A stretch of DNA of 64,000 nt. It comes from Streptomyces cucumeris. GTDB lineage: Bacteria > Actinomycetota > Actinomycetes > Streptomycetales > Streptomycetaceae. Below are positions 9,525-19,600 of this stretch, one piece after another. Numbering within the stretch: position 1 is the stretch's first letter; every line of letters begins with the position of its first letter. The notes beneath the pieces are model-generated. The model searched no databases and was not told where the DNA came from. It worked only from the letters and a program-made list of their open reading frames with translations. Made by a program: the position numbers and the translations under genes. The stretch is taken from contig NZ_JANCLX010000040.1 of NCBI RefSeq assembly GCF_024295805.1, positions 1-64,000 on the forward strand. Reading direction: 5' to 3'.

Positions 9525-12500
9525 ATGGCGTCCGTTGCGCATACGGGGGATCTTGTCATCGGTGTCACCCCGTTCGGGGAACCGGACGCCAGACTCGCGG
9601 CGGCGTTCAGCCGCGCAGGCGGGCTCGGTGTACTCGATCTGGGGGCCGGTGGCCGTCAGGCGCGGGACGCCCTGGAACGCACCCGGAGTTGGGCGGGTGA
9701 CGCCCGGTTCGGGGTCAGGGTGGCGGCGGGCTGCCGTCTGGCGCCCGGCGATCTGATCGCACCGCCGACCGGTACCTGTCGGGGGGCGGACGGCGCGGAC
9801 GACACGCGGCCCGTGGACGCGGATCCACGGGCCGCCGCTGTTGACGGACCGCACACCGTCGTGCTCGGCGGGGACGCCCCGTGGGCCGTAGGGGATGTCG
9901 CCGGGCACCACCGGGTGCTCGTCGAGGTCACCTCCGCGGAGGAGGCCCTGGCCGCGATCACGGCCGGGGCCCACGGTCTGGTCGCACGGGGGAACGAGAG
10001 CGGCGGCCGGGTGGGTGAGCTGAGCACCTTCGTGCTGCTCCAACGGCTCCTCGCCGACCCCGAGGTGAGCTTGCCGGTGTGGGCGTGCGGTGGGATCGGA
10101 CCGCACACGGCGGCCGCCGCCGTCGTGGCGGGTGCGGCCGGGGTCGTCCTGGACAGCCAGCTTGCGCTGCTCGCCGAGTGCGGGCTCCCCGAGGAACGCG
10201 TGGCCGCGATCCGTTCCATGGACGGCTCGGAGACCGTGGTGACGGACGGCCACCGCGTCCTGCGGCGGCGGGTGTCCGCGCCCGGTGAGCGACCGCTCCC
10301 CGTCGGCCAGGACGGCTTCCTCGCGGCACGGTTCGCCGAACGCTGGCGGGACACCGGGCGGGCGGTCCGGGCCCTGACCGACGCGATCCGCCACGCGGCG
10401 GTGGCACCGGACGAGGAGGCCGATCGCGGGCCCGTCGCGCGGGTGCCGAATGCCGCGTTACGGCCCGAGGCCGCGTTACAGCCCGAGATCGCGTTACAGC
10501 CCGAGGCCGCCTTACGGCCCGGTGCGGTGCTGCGACCCGGCGCGCCGATGACGTCGACCACCGGCACCCGGCTGCCGCTCGCCCAGGGGCCGATGACCCG
10601 GGTCAGCGATCAGGCCGGTTTCGCGACCTCCGTGGCGGACGGCGGAGCACTGCCGTTCATCGCGCTCGCCCTCGCCGGACGCGATCAGGCCCGCACCCTG
10701 CTGGAGGAGGCCGCAGCCGCCCTCGCGGGGCGGTCCTGGGGCGTCGGAGTGCTCGGCTTCGCACCCGAGAACATCCGTGAGGCCCAGCTCGAAGCCGTTC
10801 TCGAGGTCCGCCCCAGCCATGCCGTCATCGCGGGCGGACGGCCCTCCCAGGCCATGGCGCTGGAGCGGGCGGGCATCACCACCTTTCTGCACGTCCCCTC
10901 GCCGGGGCTGCTCGCGCAGTTCCTGCGGGCCGGGGCCCGCCGGTTCGTCTTCGAGGGTTCGGAGTGCGGTGGCCACGTGGGCCCCAGGAACAGCTTCCCC
11001 CTGTGGGAGGCGCAGTTGGGGGTACTCGAGGACTTCCTCGACGGCGCGGACGCGGACGGTACGGGCCAGGAGCATCGCATCGAGGTGTTCTTCGCCGGTG
11101 GCATCCACGACGAGCGGTCCGCCGCGATGGTGGCCGCACTCGCCGCCCCGCTCACCCGGCGCGGTGGCGCCGTGGGCCTGCTGATGGGAACCGCCTACCT
11201 GTTCACCGAGGAAGCCGTGGCGCAGGGCGCCGTCCAGCCGCTGTTCCAGCGGCAGGTGGTCGCCGCGCGCCGCACCGCGCTGCTGGAGACCGCACCGGGG
11301 CACGCCACCCGGTGCGTGGCCAGCCCCTACGCGGACAGCTTCCACCACCTCCGGGACGGACTGCGCGCGGGCGGCACACCGGACCGGCGGATGTGGGAGG
11401 AGCTGGAGCGCCTCAACGTCGGACGGCTGCGGATCGCCAGCAAGGGCGTCGAACGCGCCCCCGGCGGCGAGCTGGTGGCCGTCGACGAGGAGCGTCAGCT
11501 CACCGAGGGCATGTTCATGGCCGGGGACGTGGCCGTGCTGCGCTCCGCCACGACCACCGTCGACGCGCTCCACCACTCCGTCACCTCGGCGGCCGCGGAC
11601 TTCCTCGACGACCGCGCCGCCGCCCTCGGCGAACGGCTGGGGACGCACCCGGACGCGCGGCGCGCAGAGCCGCAGCCGCCACCGCCCCTGGACGTCGCCG
11701 TGATCGGCATGGCGTGTATGTTCCCGCAGGCCCCCGACCTGGCCACGTTCTGGTCCCATGTGGTGGGCGGCCTGGACTCCGTGACGGAGGTGCCCGCCGA
11801 GCGGTGGGACCCGGCCGTGCACTACCGGGCGGAGGGGGACGCGAGCGAGGGTGGCACCACCTCCCGCTGGGGCGGCTTCCTGCCGCGGATCCCCTTCGAC
11901 CCGTTGCGCTACGGCATCCCCCCGGCCTCGCTCGGCAGTATCGAGCCCGTCCAGCTGCTCGCGCTGGAGGCGGCGCGCCAGGCGCTGGAGGACGCCGGGT
12001 ACGGCGACGGGGAGGATGCCCGCCCGTTCGACCGCTCCCGCACCTCGGTGGTCTTCGGGGCCGAGTCGGGCAGCGACCTGTCCCACGCGCAGACGCTGCG
12101 CGCCGTCCTCCCCTCGTACTTCGGCGAGGTGCCGCCCGGGGTGGCGGAACAGCTCCCCGCGCTCACCGAGGACGGCTTCCCGGGGATGCTCGCCAATGTG
12201 ATCGCCGGGCGGATCGCCAACCGGCTGGACCTGGGCGGGGCCAACTACACGGTGGACGCGGCCTGCGCGTCGTCGCTCGCCGCCGTGGACGTGGCATGCA
12301 AGGAACTGGTCGGCGGCACCAGTGACACCGTGCTGTGCGGCGGCGCCGACCTGCACAACAGCATCACCGACTACATGCTGTTCTCGTCGGTCCACGCGCT
12401 CTCCCCGACCGGGCGTTCCCGCACCTTCGACGGCTCCGCCGACGGCATCGTCCTCGGCGAGGGCGTGGCATGTCTGGTGCTCAAACGGCTCGCCGACGCC

Positions 12501-15500
12501 GAACGCGACGGCGACCGCGTCTACGGTGTGATCAAGGGTGTGGGAAGTTCGAGCGACGGACGGTCGCTGGGGCTGACCGCGCCGCGTCCCGAGGGGCAGC
12601 GGGCGGCACTGGAGCGCGCGTACCGCAACGCCCGTGTCTCACCCGCGGACGTCGGTCTCCTGGAGGCGCACGGCACCGGGACGGTGGTCGGCGACCGCAC
12701 CGAACTGGCCGTCCTCACCGAGGTGTTCGGGGAGGCGGGCGCCCGGCCGGGCGGCTGTGCGCTCGGTTCGGTGAAGTCCCAGATCGGACACACCAAGTGT
12801 GCCGCGGGCCTGGCCGGTCTGATCAAGACCGTGCTGGGGCTGCACACCGGCGTCAAACCGCCCACCCTGCATCTGGAGAGCCCGAACTCGGCCTGGGACG
12901 GGGACAGCAGCCCCTTCGCCTTCCCCGCCGAGGCACGTCCGTGGGTGGCGCCCGCCGCCGAACGCCTCGCCGGGGTCAGTGGTTTCGGCTTCGGCGGCAC
13001 CAACTTCCACGTGGTCGTGGCGGCCCATGACAGCGGCGCTCCCCCCGCGCAGGGGCTCCGCGGCTGGCCCGCGGAGCTGTTCACCTTCCGCGGCACGGAC
13101 CACGCCGCGGCGCTGCGCGCCGTGGAGGACCTCCTCCGCCTGGCGACGGCCGCGGACACCGGCGCCACGCGGCCGTGGCGGCTGCGCGATCTGGCACTGG
13201 CCGCGTCCCGGCGGTCGGACGCGGACCGCGGCCCGGTGCGGGTGGCGGTGGTGGCCGAGGACGTGGCGGGGCTGACGGTACGGCTGCGCCGGGTGCTGGC
13301 GGGCGAACACGACCCGGCGGCCGGGATCCACGTGGCGGATCCCCCGGCGGCCGAGGGGGAGGTTCCCGGAAGCGGCCCCGGCGAGGTGGCGTTCCTCTTC
13401 CCCGGCCAGGGCAGCCAGCGCCCCGGGATGTTCGCCGGACACTTCATCGCCTTCCCCGAGCTCCAGCGCCATCTGGAACTCGGTCGCGCACACGCCGACG
13501 TGCTCTATCCACCGGCGGCGTTCGACGCCACGGGGAGGGCCGCGCAGCGCGCGGCGCTGACCGACACCCGGGTGGCACAGCCCGCCCTGGGCATGACCGG
13601 GCTGGCCGCGTACGACCTGCTCACCTCCGCCGGTGTGGTGCCCGCCATGGCGGGCGGGCACAGCTACGGGGAACTGGTGGCGCTGTGTGCGGCCGGCGCC
13701 CTCACCCCGCGCGCGCTGCTGGAGCTGAGCGCCGAACGCGCGGCCGCCATCGTGGCGGCCGCGGGGAACACCCCGGGCGCCATGGCGGCGGTGACGGCAC
13801 CGGCCGAGGACGTCTCCCGGGTGCTGCGGGACACCGGACTCGATGAGCGGGTCGTCCTGGCCAACCACAACGCCCCGCGCCAGGCCGTGGTCTCCGGACC
13901 GGAGGAGGCGGTGGCCGAGGCGGTGCGCGCACTGCGGGACGCCGGGCACTCCGCCAAGACCATCCCGGTGGCCTGTGCCTTCCACAGCCCGCTGGTGGCG
14001 GCCGCCTCGGCCCGCTTCGCCGAGGTCCTGGAACGGTACGAGGTGACGGCACCGGAGTTCCCGGTCTGGGCGAACCGCACGGCAGCGCCGCACGGCGCGG
14101 AGCCGGATGCGATACGCGCCGAACTGGCGGCCCAGATCGGTGCACCGGTGCGTTTCGTGGAGCAGATCGAGGCCATGTACGCGGCGGGCGCCCGGGTGTT
14201 CGTCGAGGCGGGTCCCGGCACGGTGCTCACCCGGCTCGTCGGGGCGATCCTCGGCGACCGTCCGCACCGCGCCGTCGCCTGCGACGGCGCACGGGACGGC
14301 GGTGGTACGGGCGCGCTGCGCGGTTTCCTCGACGCGCTCGCCCAACTGGCGGTGGCCGGGCTGCCGGTGCGCACCGGCTGGCTCCTCCGCGGCCGGGACG
14401 CCGTGGACGCCGGACGCGGCGATCCACCGCGCCGGGCGGGCTGGACGGTCGACGGCCAGCTGGTCCGCACCGCGGCCGGTGAACTTCTCCCCGGTGCGCT
14501 CGCACCGGCCCGACGTGTCGTGGAGGCAACGGTGAGCCAGGCGGAGCACACGGAGGGGGCGCGGGGGGACCGGGACGCCCTGATCGCCGAATTCCTCAGG
14601 ACGAGCCGGGAGATGGTCGCGGCACAGCGCGATGTGCTCCTGACGTACCTCGGCGCCGCGCCGGATGCCCGGCCGGCCGCACCGGAGACGATTCCCGCGC
14701 CGGCCCCGGCGCCACTGGCCGCGGCCGCCCCCGCGCACACGGCCGTCCCCGTGGAGACGCCCGCGCCCACCGCCGATGACACCGCGGCGCCCGCCCGGGG
14801 GCACACCGTGGAGGAGGTGCTCCGGGCCGTCTCGGACATCATCGGTGAACGCACCGGCTACCCCCTCGACATGATCGAGCCGGATCTCGATCTGGAGGCC
14901 GACCTCAGCATCGATTCGATCAAACGGGCCGAGATCGCGGGTGAGCTGGCCCGGCGTCTGGGCGTGGCCGGTTCGGGTGCCCTCGGTGACGAGGAACTGG
15001 AGGAGCTGGCCAAGGCCCGTACGGCCATGGCCGTCGCCACCTGGCTGGCGGCGCGGCTCACCCCCGACGCCGGGGAACCCGCGGCGTCCGCGCCGCCCGT
15101 CGTGGCCACCGCACCCGTCGGCCCCGTCGAGGCCACCGCCCCGACCGCCCCGACGGACGCCACCGACGCCACCGACGCCACCGACGCCACCGAGGGAACG
15201 GCGCCCCGCCGCTTCGTGATGCGCCCGGTGCCGCTGGCCGTTCCCGACACCGCCACCACCGCGCCCGCCCTCCTCTCCGGTACCCGGTTCGCCCTGCTCG
15301 GGGCCGCCGACGACACGGCCGAGGCACTCGTCGCACGGCTGACCGGCCACGGTGCCGAGGCCATGGTGTTCGGCCCGGAACACCTCCTGGACGAGGACGA
15401 CGGCCCGTGGGACGGCATCGTCCTGCTCGACCCGCTCACCGGTTCCGGGGCACCCGTACTGCCCGCCGCGTTCCCCGTCGTCCAGGCGGCGCTGCGGCGC

Positions 15501-16676
15501 CATCCGCGCTGGCTGCTGGCCGCCCGCCGGGCCGATCCGCTCGACCTCCGTACGGCCGGGCTGCACGGCCTGTTCCGTACGGTGGCCAAGGAGTACCCGC
15601 GGACCGCGGCGGCCGTCGTGGACTTCCCCGCGGACGGGTCGGCCACCGCGGAGGCAGTCGCCGACGCGCTGCTGGACGAGGTGGCCGCCGAGGTCCGCGC
15701 ACCCGTGGTGCTGCGCACCGGCACCGGACGGCAGGGGCTCGAGGCGGTGGAGGACGCGCCGGGTGCGCTCGCCACCTCGGGCGCGGGCCCCGCGGGCGAG
15801 GGCGCGGCGGAGGCCATGGCCCTGGGGCTGGACCAGGACACGGTGGTCGTGCTGGCCGGCGGCGGGAGAGGCATCACCGCGCGGTTCGCCGCCACCCTCG
15901 CGTCGGCCTCGCGTTGCCGGATCGAACTGCTGGGCCGCACCCCCGAGCCCGTGGGTCCGGAGGACCCGGCCACCGCGGGGGCGCGGGACGAGCCCGCGCT
16001 GCGCGCCGCGCTCGCCGCCCGGGACGGCGGAACACCGGCGGAGATCCAGCGGGAGGCGGCCCGGATCCTGGCCTCCCGCGAAGTGGCGGCCACGGTGGCG
16101 GAGTTGCGGGGCCTCGGCAGCCGGGTGCGGTACCGGTCGGTGGATGTGCGTGACGCCGCCTCGGTGCTCCAGGCCGTCAAGGAGATCCACACCGACCACG
16201 GACGGCTGGACGGCGTCGTGTACGCCGCCGGGGTGATCGAGGACCAGCTCATCGAGGAGAAGTCGGCGGAGTCCTTCCAGCGGGTGTTCGGCACGAAGAC
16301 CGAGGGTGCGAGCACCCTGCTGGACGCACTGGACAAGGTGTCGGCCGAGCCCTCGTTCGCCGTGCTCTTCGGCAGTGTGTCGGCGGTGTCCGGCAACCGC
16401 GGGCAGGCCGACTACGCGGCGGCCAACGACGCGCTGGAGGCCATCGGGACCCGGTGGGCGGTCCGCACCGGGCGCCGGGCGCTCACCGTGCACTGGGGTC
16501 CCTGGGCGCCGACGGGCGCGCACCACGGGATGGTGACCCCGGAGCTGGCGCGCGCCTACGCGCGTCGTGGCATCGCGCTCATAGACCCCGAGGAGGGCGC
16601 GCTGGCCCTGTTGCGCGAGCTGGCCTGGGGCGAGGAGTCCGTACGTGCCGTCGTCCGCACCGCCTCGCGCTGGTGA
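9525..16676 (+). CDS. PUFA-like iterative PKS protein 1: NPD-NPD(PfaD-like)-KS-AT-ACP-KR
   Basis: 2383 aa from ATG 9525 (GGGAGAAG upstream); the frame opens 17 codons earlier at a GTG without a ribosome site. Domains: first nitronate-monooxygenase-like barrel about 8-246 (ESGGRVGE); repeat linker 309-339; second, PfaD-like enoyl reductase barrel about 344-690 (LPLAQGPMTRVSD, SECGGHVGPR); KS about 722-1170 (Cys914 in DAACASS, EAHGTGT, GHTKCAAG); AT about 1286-1575 (Ser1380 in GGHSYGE, AFHSPLV); ACP about 1761-1840 with Ser1798 in the PUFA-type LSIDSIKR motif; KR about 2104-2380 (GGGRGIT, YAAAND). The second barrel has the usual GGHxG histidine; the first has Arg there. Such synthases build chains iteratively, with DH here supplied by the next protein. 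From memory it resembles the uncharacterised PUFA-like cluster of S. coelicolor. Confidence 0.93.
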   Translation: MASVAHTGDLVIGVTPFGEPDARLAAAFSRAGGLGVLDLGAGGRQARDALERTRSWAGDARFGVRVAAGCRLAPGDLIAPPTGTCRGADGADDTRPVDADPRAAAVDGPHTVVLGGDAPWAVGDVAGHHRVLVEVTSAEEALAAITAGAHGLVARGNESGGRVGELSTFVLLQRLLADPEVSLPVWACGGIGPHTAAAAVVAGAAGVVLDSQLALLAECGLPEERVAAIRSMDGSETVVTDGHRVLRRRVSAPGERPLPVGQDGFLAARFAERWRDTGRAVRALTDAIRHAAVAPDEEADRGPVARVPNAALRPEAALQPEIALQPEAALRPGAVLRPGAPMTSTTGTRLPLAQGPMTRVSDQAGFATSVADGGALPFIALALAGRDQARTLLEEAAAALAGRSWGVGVLGFAPENIREAQLEAVLEVRPSHAVIAGGRPSQAMALERAGITTFLHVPSPGLLAQFLRAGARRFVFEGSECGGHVGPRNSFPLWEAQLGVLEDFLDGADADGTGQEHRIEVFFAGGIHDERSAAMVAALAAPLTRRGGAVGLLMGTAYLFTEEAVAQGAVQPLFQRQVVAARRTALLETAPGHATRCVASPYADSFHHLRDGLRAGGTPDRRMWEELERLNVGRLRIASKGVERAPGGELVAVDEERQLTEGMFMAGDVAVLRSATTTVDALHHSVTSAAADFLDDRAAALGERLGTHPDARRAEPQPPPPLDVAVIGMACMFPQAPDLATFWSHVVGGLDSVTEVPAERWDPAVHYRAEGDASEGGTTSRWGGFLPRIPFDPLRYGIPPASLGSIEPVQLLALEAARQALEDAGYGDGEDARPFDRSRTSVVFGAESGSDLSHAQTLRAVLPSYFGEVPPGVAEQLPALTEDGFPGMLANVIAGRIANRLDLGGANYTVDAACASSLAAVDVACKELVGGTSDTVLCGGADLHNSITDYMLFSSVHALSPTGRSRTFDGSADGIVLGEGVACLVLKRLADAERDGDRVYGVIKGVGSSSDGRSLGLTAPRPEGQRAALERAYRNARVSPADVGLLEAHGTGTVVGDRTELAVLTEVFGEAGARPGGCALGSVKSQIGHTKCAAGLAGLIKTVLGLHTGVKPPTLHLESPNSAWDGDSSPFAFPAEARPWVAPAAERLAGVSGFGFGGTNFHVVVAAHDSGAPPAQGLRGWPAELFTFRGTDHAAALRAVEDLLRLATAADTGATRPWRLRDLALAASRRSDADRGPVRVAVVAEDVAGLTVRLRRVLAGEHDPAAGIHVADPPAAEGEVPGSGPGEVAFLFPGQGSQRPGMFAGHFIAFPELQRHLELGRAHADVLYPPAAFDATGRAAQRAALTDTRVAQPALGMTGLAAYDLLTSAGVVPAMAGGHSYGELVALCAAGALTPRALLELSAERAAAIVAAAGNTPGAMAAVTAPAEDVSRVLRDTGLDERVVLANHNAPRQAVVSGPEEAVAEAVRALRDAGHSAKTIPVACAFHSPLVAAASARFAEVLERYEVTAPEFPVWANRTAAPHGAEPDAIRAELAAQIGAPVRFVEQIEAMYAAGARVFVEAGPGTVLTRLVGAILGDRPHRAVACDGARDGGGTGALRGFLDALAQLAVAGLPVRTGWLLRGRDAVDAGRGDPPRRAGWTVDGQLVRTAAGELLPGALAPARRVVEATVSQAEHTEGARGDRDALIAEFLRTSREMVAAQRDVLLTYLGAAPDARPAAPETIPAPAPAPLAAAAPAHTAVPVETPAPTADDTAAPARGHTVEEVLRAVSDIIGERTGYPLDMIEPDLDLEADLSIDSIKRAEIAGELARRLGVAGSGALGDEELEELAKARTAMAVATWLAARLTPDAGEPAASAPPVVATAPVGPVEATAPTAPTDATDATDATDATEGTAPRRFVMRPVPLAVPDTATTAPALLSGTRFALLGAADDTAEALVARLTGHGAEAMVFGPEHLLDEDDGPWDGIVLLDPLTGSGAPVLPAAFPVVQAALRRHPRWLLAARRADPLDLRTAGLHGLFRTVAKEYPRTAAAVVDFPADGSATAEAVADALLDEVAAEVRAPVVLRTGTGRQGLEAVEDAPGALATSGAGPAGEGAAEAMALGLDQDTVVVLAGGGRGITARFAATLASASRCRIELLGRTPEPVGPEDPATAGARDEPALRAALAARDGGTPAEIQREAARILASREVAATVAELRGLGSRVRYRSVDVRDAASVLQAVKEIHTDHGRLDGVVYAAGVIEDQLIEEKSAESFQRVFGTKTEGASTLLDALDKVSAEPSFAVLFGSVSAVSGNRGQADYAAANDALEAIGTRWAVRTGRRALTVHWGPWAPTGAHHGMVTPELARAYARRGIALIDPEEGALALLRELAWGEESVRAVVRTASRW
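10452..10541 (+). repeat. Five 18-bp tandem repeats in the linker between the two NPD domains
   Basis: Units of 18 bases starting at 10452, 10470, 10488, 10506 and 10524 (model GCCGCGTTACAGCCCGAG) encode six-residue repeats of the form A-A-L-R/Q-P-E, ending as G-A-V-L-R-P-type units. The reading frame is kept, so this is an expandable flexible spacer. Confidence 0.85.
15156..15191 (+). repeat. Four exact GACGCCACC repeats in the ACP-KR linker
   Basis: Four perfect 9-base copies encode (DAT)x4 in the Ala/Thr/Pro-rich linker after the ACP. In-frame microsatellite-like length variation would only change linker length. Confidence 0.85.
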
Positions 16677-19600
16677 GCGCGGCCACCGGCCGTGCGACGG
16701 ACGGGACCGCCGGGGACGGCCGGGTCCCGCCGGTGGCGATCGTCGGGATGTCCGTGCTGTTCCCCGGCGCCCCCGGGCTCGCCGCCTACTGGCGGAACCT
16801 GCTGGACGGCGTGGATGCCATCACCGATGTCCCGGACGGCCGGTGGGACTCGGCGTACTACGCACCGGGGAGCGCGGGGGGCGGTGCGACGGGCCCCGAC
16901 CGGGTGTACTGCCGAAGGGGCGGGTTCGTCGACGAGCTCGCCGAGGTGGAGGCGGTACGGTTCGGGATCACCCCGTCCTCGGTGTCCGGTACCGAACCCG
17001 ACCAGCTCATCGCGCTGAAGGTGGCCGCGGAGGCCCTGGACGACGCGGGCGGCCGGGACCGGCTGCCCGCGCCGGAACGGGTGGGGGTGGTCCTGGGACG
17101 CGGTGGCTATCTCACCCCGGGGCTGGCCCGGCTGGACCAACGGGTGCGCACCGCACACCAATTGACGCATACGCTCGCGGAGCTGCTGCCCGGGCTGGGG
17201 GACGAGGTCCTTGACCGGGTGCGGTCGGCGTTCACGGAACGGCTGGGGCCGGACCGCCCCGAGGCGGCCATCGGGCTGGTGCCCAACCTGGCGGCCTCCC
17301 GGGTGGCCAACCGGCTCGATCTGCGCGGCCCGGTGTACACGGTGGACGCCGCGTGCGCGTCCTCGCTCGTGGCCGTCGACCAGGCGGTGGGGGAACTGGC
17401 CTCGGGCCGGTGCGACATGGTGCTCGCGGGCGGTGTGCACCACTGCCACGACATCACGCTGTGGAGCGTGTTCGCCCAGTTGCGCGCGCTGTCGCCGAGT
17501 CAGCGCATCCGCCCCTTCCACCGTGCGGCCGACGGTGTGCTGATCGGCGAGGGCACCGGCGTGGTGGTGCTCAAACGGCTGGCCGACGCCCAGCGCGACG
17601 GGGACCGTGTCTACGCCGTCGTACGCGGTACCGGAGTGGCGGGCGACGGCCGGGCCGCGGGGCTGACCACTCCCGACCCGGACGGCCAGACGCGGGCCGT
17701 GCGGCAGGCGTGGCGCTCGGCCGGACTGGATCCGCGGGAGCCCGGCGCCATCGGTCTGCTGGAGGCCCACGGCACCGGGACACCTGCCGGGGACACCGCC
17801 GAACTCACCACCGTGGCCGAGGTGTTCGGGCCCGGCGGCGACGAGGCCGGTGCGGCGGTCATCGGTTCGGTGAAGTCCATGATCGGCCATACCATGCCGG
17901 CGGCGGGTGTGGCCGGGCTGGTCAAGGCCGCGCTGGCGCTCCACCACGGACGGCTGCTGCCGACGTTGCACTGTGACGATCCGCATCCGGCGCTGGCGGC
18001 CACCCGTTTCCGCACCCTCGACAAGGCCGAGCCCTGGGAGACCGGGCCGGATGCGGGGAGGCGCCGGGCCGCGGTGAACGCCTTCGGCTTCGGCGGGATC
18101 AACGCGCATGTGGTGCTGGAGGAAGCGCCGTCGGCGCCACGGCGCTCCTCAGGCACCCCCGCTTCCCCGCCGCACCCCACGGCCGCGGTGACGGAGCCCG
18201 AACCGGTGCTCGCCCTGGCCGCCGCCACCCCGGAGGCCCTGGGGGAACTCCTCACCGCTGACGACGCCACGCTGCGCGCCACCGCCACCACCACAACCGA
18301 CGGCCGTCATAGGGCTGGCCGCGCCCGGCTCGGCCTCGTCGCGCCCACCGCCAAACGGCTGGCCCTGGCCAGGCGGGTGGTGTCGGGCGGCCGGGCGTGG
18401 CGCGGACGCGGCGACCTCTGGTTCACCCCGGACCCACTCCTCGGCGAGGGCGGCGAACGGGACCCCGGGGGCGGTGCCGGGACGGGCCGTCTGGCCTTCG
18501 TCTTCCCCGGCCTCGAGGCGGAGTTCGCACCCCGGCTGGACGGTGTCGCCGCGTACTTCGGGCTCCCCGGCGCGGTCGCCCGCCACTCCGCGGGACCGGC
18601 CGAGGTCGGTGACGTCGGCCGTCATGGCGTCGGGGTGTTCGCCGTGGGGCGGCTGCTCGACCGGGCGCTGCGGCGGATGGGTCTGGTGCCGGACGCGCTG
18701 GCGGGTCACAGCGTCGGCGAGTGGACGGCAATGGCGGCGGCCGGGCTCTGTTCCGGTGAAGCCGTCGACTCCTTTCTCGACTCCTTCGACCCCGACGCGC
18801 TCCGGGTGCCGGGGCTGGCCTTCGCCGCTCTGGGCGCGTCCGCCGAGCGCGTGGGCGCCGCCCTCGCCGCACGGCCGGACGCGGGAACGGTGCTCTCGCA
18901 CGACAACGCCCCGAACCAGTCGATGGTGTGCGGACCGCGCGCCGCTGTCGAGGAGTTCGTCACCGTGATGCGGGCGGAGGGCGTCATCGCGCAGGTGCTG
19001 CCGTTCCAGTCCGGCTTCCACACCCCGATGCTCGCGCCCTACCTCGAACCGATCAAGGAGACGGTGGGGCGGTTCGACCTGCTGGCTCCGGCCACCCCGG
19101 TGTGGTCGGCAACCACGGCCGCGCCATATCCGCGCGCCGAGGCGGCGGTGCGGGAGCTGTTCGTACGCCATCTGCTGGAGCCGGTGCGCTTCCGTGCGCT
19201 GACCGAGGCCCTGTACGCGGCGGGTGTGCGAGCCTTCGTCCAGGTCGGCACGGGGCAGTTGGCCTCGCTCATCGGGGACACCCTGAGCGGCAGGGACCAT
19301 CTGGTGGCGGCGGCGGGTTCGGCGCGTCGTGGCGGTGTCGCCCAGCTCCGCCGGGTGGCCACCGCGCTGTGGACCGAAGGCGCGCGGGTGGACCCGGCGT
19401 TGCCGAGGCCCGCCGCGGTCGGCCACGGGAGGCTGCGGGCCACCGCGTCGCTGCCACCGGTGCGGCTGGACCTCGGCGGCGCCCTGGTCTCCCTGGCCGG
19501 TGAGGACGCGGCGGCGCTGCGGGCGGAGCTGTCCGCCGCCCTGCCGTCCCCCGTCCCGGACCACGACCGGGCCGCCCACGACTCCGCGCGGGGCGAGGGC

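Noticed and set aside
12639..16526. 1,295-codon open frame antisense to PUFA-like PKS protein 1
   Set aside because: Composition is Arg/Gly/His/Gln-rich and motif-free, as expected for the mirror frame of a GC-rich gene; the plus strand has full domain motifs.
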